DNA from: Deltaproteobacteria bacterium | GTDB lineage: Bacteria; Desulfobacterota; Desulfuromonadia; Geobacterales; Pseudopelobacteraceae | Reading direction: 5' to 3' | Length of the DNA stretch: 64,000 bases | Assembly: GCA_016182975.1 (NCBI GenBank) | Contig: JACPFJ010000002.1 | Coordinates: forward strand, 1 to 64,000 | Shown: one piece after another, positions 60,466 to 64,000 of the stretch | Position numbering within the stretch: the stretch's first letter is position 1 | How the letters are laid out: each line of letters begins with the position of its first letter | Position numbers and translations under genes: made by a program | Notes under the pieces: model-generated | What the model saw: only the letters and a program-made list of their open reading frames with translations | Databases searched by the model: none | What the model was told of the DNA's origin: nothing

Positions 60466-61325
60466 AGATCAGCACGGCCGGCGCGCTCTACATCGTCATC
60501 ACCCTGTTGTTGGGCTTTTCCGCCGTCAACACCGGCAACAACCTGCTCTTCCTGGTGGTATCGGGGCTCCTGGCCTTCATGTCCGTCACCGGTCTGGCCG
60601 GAATGTCCAATATCAAGGGACTGGTTCCGGAACTCATCCCGCCCGAGGAGGTCTTCGCCGGCGTGCCGGCCCCCTTCCGGCTGCGCATCCGCAATACCAA
60701 GCGCTACATCCCCTCCTTCCTGATCAGGATCGAGTGCCCGGACGGCCAGGGGTGCATCATCCCGCTGGTAACGCGGGGAGGTTCCGCCGAAGGCAATCTG
60801 ACGCTCACCTTTGCCGGGCGGGGGCTCGCCGGCATCGGCGCCATCCCCGTCAGTTCGCCCTTTCCGGTCAATTTTTTCAACCGTTACTGGATCTTCCCGG
60901 AACAGCGCAGCATCATAGTCTTTCCGCGTCTCAGCCGGGGGATGTCGGCCGGAGACGGCCGCGAAGCGCGGCGAGCGGGGAGCAGCGTCCGCCAGGAGCG
61001 TGGGGTGGACGGAGAGCTGGAGCGTATCGCCCCCTACTCGGGGAGCGAGCCGCTGCGGATGATACACTGGAAGCTCTCGGCGCGCGGTGACGAGTTGCTG
61101 GTCAAGGAGTTCGGCCGTCAGTCGGCTCACCCCCTGATCATCGACCTCGACGCCCAACCGGATCTCGACCTGGAGGAGCGCATCTCCCGCGCGGCCTGGC
61201 TGATCAGGCGCTGGGTGCGGGAGCGCCCGGTTGGGCTCAGGCTGGGCAGCCTCATCATCCCAGCCGAGGCCGGGCAACGCCATGGCATCAAGCTGCTGAC
61301 TGAACTGGCGCTGTATGGGGGGTAG
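60462..61325 (+). CDS. DUF58 protein, probable CTG start
   Basis: 287 residues if read from CTG at 60462, which overlaps the moxR stop as CTGA. This mirrors the ATGA overlap usual in this cluster and gives the normal DUF58 beginning (KISTAGALYIVITLLLGF). No ATG, GTG or TTG exists earlier in frame after the stop at 60399. A later TTG (60507) would cut off half the first membrane helix. The DUF58 signature (SGSEPLRMIHWKLSARGDELLVKEF) is intact. Two N-terminal membrane helices and a cytoplasmic vWA-like domain are expected. It works with MoxR and the transglutaminase in an unknown envelope process. Confidence 0.82.
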   Translation: MKISTAGALYIVITLLLGFSAVNTGNNLLFLVVSGLLAFMSVTGLAGMSNIKGLVPELIPPEEVFAGVPAPFRLRIRNTKRYIPSFLIRIECPDGQGCIIPLVTRGGSAEGNLTLTFAGRGLAGIGAIPVSSPFPVNFFNRYWIFPEQRSIIVFPRLSRGMSAGDGREARRAGSSVRQERGVDGELERIAPYSGSEPLRMIHWKLSARGDELLVKEFGRQSAHPLIIDLDAQPDLDLEERISRAAWLIRRWVRERPVGLRLGSLIIPAEAGQRHGIKLLTELALYGG

Positions 61326-61356
61326 GCTTCCAGCCTGCCCCCCGAAAGTTATCCAT

Positions 61357-63276
61357 ATGAACCTGAGACTCTCGAAAATAATCGCCGCGCTCTCCTATTG
61401 CGTTGCCCTGTGCGGGATCGTGCCGCTCTTCCCCTGGCTCACGACGGCGCCGCGCCTGGCCATCGCGGCCGGCATGATCGCCGGCATCTGGCAGGAGCGG
61501 CGCGGCGCCTGGCCGCTGAAGAACTGGTGGCTGAACGCCGCCGTCGTCCCGGTCTTCCTGTTCTACGCGGCCCAGTTCAGCCGCGCCAACCCGGCCCAGC
61601 CCGTGGTGAGCGTGCTGGCCGTCATGCTGGCGGTCAGGCTCGGCGGCGAGAAGAGCGGCCGGCATTACCTGCAGATACTCGCCCTGTCGCTCTTCTGCCT
61701 GGCCGCATCCTCCCTGTTCGACCTCAGCCCGGCATTCCTCGTCTACCTGGCGCTTCTGCTCCTCCTGGTGGCGGTCAGCCTGGTGCTGCTCACCTTCCAT
61801 GCCCAGGACAGCCGCATGACGCTTGCCCGGCCCGACCTGCGCAAGGTGCTGGCGGCGGGTCTGCTGATGCCGCTGGCCTCGCTGCCGCTCCTGCTCTTTT
61901 TCTTCCCGCTGCTCCCCCGCACCCAGCTCCCGCTCTGGAACATCCTCCCCCCAACGGCCCACGCCACCGGATTCAGCGACAGGATCGAGCCGGGACGCGC
62001 GCAAAACGTCGCTGAATCCAGGCTGACGGTCTTCCGGGCCGAGATGCCCCGCCTCCCCCAACGGCAGCTCTACTGGCGCGGCACCGTCTTCAACCGGATC
62101 GTGGGGAACCGCTGGATACGCGACGTGGCGATGCCGGCGGAGCGGATCGGCTACAGCGGCCCGCGCATCGTCCAGAACATCTATCCCGAACCGGGAAGAT
62201 CCCGCGCCCTGTTCGCCCTGGATGCGCCCGCCGCAATCACGCTCCCCCAGGTCAAACGCTTCCCGGACGGTACGTTCGAGCAGCAGGGGGCCGCCGGCAA
62301 AAGGCTCGGCTACGCGGCCGAATCGGTCATCGCCGGTATCCTGCCCGTTGCCGCGGCCCCGGAGCGCGCCTTCTACCTCAGGCTCCCCGACGGCATCCCG
62401 CCCCGCATCCTCACCCTGGCGGAGGAGATCCGCCGCCGCGGCGACTCGGATGTCGGCCGGCTGGAGCTTCTGGAGGTCCATTTCCGCAACGGCAACTACC
62501 GCTACACCATGCAGGGGCTGCCTGTAGGCGTTCATGCCCTGGAGCAGTTTCTGTTCGAGAAGAAACAGGGACACTGCGAGTTCTTCGCCTCTGCCTTTGC
62601 CCTGCTGCTGCGGGGGGCCGGCGTTCCCGCGCGGCTGGTGGGGGGCTACCTGGGGGGCGAGTACAACGAACTGGGGGGGTATTACCTCATCAGCGAGGAT
62701 ATGGCCCATGTCTGGGTGGAGGCATACATCGCGGACCGGGGATGGGTGCGGGTCGATCCCAGCAGTCTTGCGCAGAACGCGGGCGCGGTGTGGGGCGGGC
62801 CGAAAAAACGCGGCCTGCTCGACAAATTCCGCCTGACGCTCGACTCCTTCAACCATTCCTGGAACCGCACGGTCATCACCTACGACTTCGAGCGCCAGGT
62901 GGAGGCCGCCCGCGGCGCAGGCAAACGGCTGCAGGGGCTCGATGCGCGCAAGGTCCTCAAGGCGTCCCTGCCGGCTGTTCTGCTGCTGGCGGGAGTGAGC
63001 GGCGCGATCCTCCTGGCACTCCGCCGGAAAAGTCTGCTGCCGTCCCGGGAGGAGCGTCTGCTGCGCTCCTTTTACCGCCGTCTGGAGCGGGACTGCGGCA
63101 TCGGGGTGGAACGGGGCAGTCAGGGGTTGTTCGAGCTGGCAACGGCCAGCGGCAACGGCAGGGTTCGGGAGTTCGTGGAGATCTACGCCGGCGCGGTCTA
63201 CCGGGATCGAAGAGTGACGCCGGGTGAATACGGGCAGCTGAAGCGGATGCTGCGGGAGGGGTTCCGAAATGGATAG
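61357..63276 (+). CDS. Membrane transglutaminase-like protein (TgpA family)
   Basis: 639 residues from the ATG at 61357; the upstream frame overlaps the DUF58 gene. Several N-terminal membrane helices (about 8-165) precede a periplasmic region with a transglutaminase/cysteine-protease core: catalytic Cys in KKQGHCEFFASAF, His in DMAHVWVEAYI and Asp in VRVDP. A last membrane helix (SLPAVLLLAGVSGAILLAL) and a DUF4129-like cytoplasmic tail follow. Together with MoxR and DUF58 it forms a conserved three-gene set of unclear function. Confidence 0.9.
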   Translation: MNLRLSKIIAALSYCVALCGIVPLFPWLTTAPRLAIAAGMIAGIWQERRGAWPLKNWWLNAAVVPVFLFYAAQFSRANPAQPVVSVLAVMLAVRLGGEKSGRHYLQILALSLFCLAASSLFDLSPAFLVYLALLLLLVAVSLVLLTFHAQDSRMTLARPDLRKVLAAGLLMPLASLPLLLFFFPLLPRTQLPLWNILPPTAHATGFSDRIEPGRAQNVAESRLTVFRAEMPRLPQRQLYWRGTVFNRIVGNRWIRDVAMPAERIGYSGPRIVQNIYPEPGRSRALFALDAPAAITLPQVKRFPDGTFEQQGAAGKRLGYAAESVIAGILPVAAAPERAFYLRLPDGIPPRILTLAEEIRRRGDSDVGRLELLEVHFRNGNYRYTMQGLPVGVHALEQFLFEKKQGHCEFFASAFALLLRGAGVPARLVGGYLGGEYNELGGYYLISEDMAHVWVEAYIADRGWVRVDPSSLAQNAGAVWGGPKKRGLLDKFRLTLDSFNHSWNRTVITYDFERQVEAARGAGKRLQGLDARKVLKASLPAVLLLAGVSGAILLALRRKSLLPSREERLLRSFYRRLERDCGIGVERGSQGLFELATASGNGRVREFVEIYAGAVYRDRRVTPGEYGQLKRMLREGFRNG

Positions 63277-63304
63277 TCCGGGGAACCGCATTCACGGAGG
63301 CAAC

Positions 63305-63832
63305 ATGAGCACCCCCGTCAGCATCGGTGTCAGCTCCTGCCTCCTGGGGGAGCGCGTGCGCTACGACGGCGGCCTCAAGCGCAACAGTTATATTTGCGAT
63401 GAATTGAATCGGATTTTCCGATTGATACCGGTCTGTCCCGAGGTGGGGTGCGGCCTGCCGGTCCCGCGCGAGGCGATGCGCCTGGAGGGGGACCCGGCCG
63501 ACCCGCGCCTGATGACCATCAACGGCCGTATCGACCTGACCGCCAGGATGCAGGCCTTCTGCGAGGCAAAGGTAGAGGGGCTGGGACCGGAGAGGCTGTG
63601 CGGATTCATCTTCAAACGAAATTCGCCCAGTTGCGGGATGTGGCTGGTCGGGGTCTACAACGACGACGTCCCCATCGGATCGGGGAGCGGCCTGTTCGCC
63701 GCCGCCGTGGCCAGGCGCTTCCCCCTCTTGCCGGTGGAGGAGGAGGGGCGCCTCGACGACCCCCTTATCCGCGAGGGTTTCATCGAGCGGGTCCTTGGCT
63801 ATAGCCGCCGGAAAGATTCACAGGTTGGATAG
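63305..63832 (+). CDS. DUF523 family protein
   Basis: 175 residues from ATG 63305 with GGAGG upstream; the longer frame overlaps the transglutaminase gene. The family's N-terminal VSSCLLGERVRYDG, PVCPEVGCGLPVPRE and KRNSPSCG motifs are present, giving four or more conserved cysteines that may bind a metal cluster. There is no DUF1722 domain fused to it. Function unknown; relatives of this family have been linked to tRNA or cysteine metabolism only tentatively. Confidence 0.9.
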   Translation: MSTPVSIGVSSCLLGERVRYDGGLKRNSYICDELNRIFRLIPVCPEVGCGLPVPREAMRLEGDPADPRLMTINGRIDLTARMQAFCEAKVEGLGPERLCGFIFKRNSPSCGMWLVGVYNDDVPIGSGSGLFAAAVARRFPLLPVEEEGRLDDPLIREGFIERVLGYSRRKDSQVG

Positions 63833-63871
63833 CCGGCAAAAAAACTGGCGGACAGCGGCAATCGCCGTACG

Positions 63872-63902
63872 TAACCGCTTCCCGTAAGGAAACCGTTATT
63901 TT
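63872..63902 (+). terminator. Possible terminator after the DUF523 gene
   Basis: An imperfect 11-bp stem (63872-63882 with 63888-63898, two mismatches) is followed by a short T run. The remaining bases up to 64000 show no convincing gene on either strand. Confidence 0.4.
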
Positions 63903-64000
63903 CTCCTCCCTCTTCTTCAAGGTTTCCATAGACAATCCACTACTCCGCATGAAACTCCGGTAAAATATTTTTACAGCATCACTTCTCATCGACACCCCCA

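Noticed and set aside
61288-63291. 667-codon leftward frame opposite the transglutaminase gene
   Set aside because: Antisense to a gene with an intact Cys-His-Asp core; no ribosome-binding site.
63780-63995. Leftward frame of 71 codons at the right edge
   Set aside because: It overlaps the end of the DUF523 gene and the terminator candidate, and resembles no known protein; support is too weak.

Overview
The window comes from a Gram-negative, anaerobic deltaproteobacterium of the Geobacter type (Desulfuromonadota/Geobacterales; inference from gene content, no species assigned). The pointers are an animal-type citrate synthase of about 440 residues, a type IV pilus cluster that continues into a GEMM-I riboswitch of the Geobacter kind, a methyl-viologen-type [NiFe] hydrogenase joined to an HdrA-like flavoprotein, rubrerythrin with superoxide reductase, and a large secreted protein ending in the CFI-box C-terminal motif. 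No rRNA, tRNA or CRISPR array was seen.

Layout. 1-2.9 kb: the left end of an IS200/IS605-type insertion sequence abuts the 3' end of a DUF499 defence-type ATPase gene. 3.1-9.4 kb: a leftward operon for a hydrogenase/HdrA electron-transfer complex (small subunit, large subunit, maturation protease, HdrA, MvhD) ending in a TusA-family gene, with a Uma2 endonuclease gene at its head. 9.5-17.5 kb: a 2244-residue lipoprotein with Ig-like repeats and two small lipoproteins. 17.5-32.7 kb: type IV pilus genes in two leftward transcription units. The upstream unit is dsbC-like, pilY1, fimU, pilV, pilW, pilX. The downstream unit is an xre regulator and pilMNOPQ. Each unit has a sigma-54-type promoter candidate, and the second has a GEMM-I (probable cyclic AMP-GMP) riboswitch ending in an intrinsic terminator.

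32.9-47.5 kb: a long leftward run of regulatory and envelope genes: an NtrC-type regulator and its histidine kinase, prepilin peptidase pilD, EI and HPr of a sugar-permease-free PTS, a polysaccharide deacetylase, EIIA, rapZ, hprK, hpf, rpoN, lptB, lptA, lptC, kdsC and kdsD. This places sigma-54, a sigma-54 activator and sigma-54-type promoters for pili within one region. 47.7-55.1 kb, rightward: an M24 peptidase, citrate synthase, rubrerythrin, superoxide reductase, lptF, lptG and an IPT/TIG protein. 55.2-57.9 kb, leftward: an HpnN-like RND exporter. 58.1-63.8 kb: several small unknown genes, YjbQ, then a MoxR / DUF58 / transglutaminase cluster and a DUF523 protein.

Non-coding structure is rich. 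Besides the riboswitch there are several clear intrinsic terminators, five intergenic arrays of 6-7 bp tandem units (three of them folding into long hairpins), and nine-base G tracts inside pilD and the RND gene. Several start sites were reassigned by ribosome-binding-site position. One gene (DUF58) seems to start at CTG.
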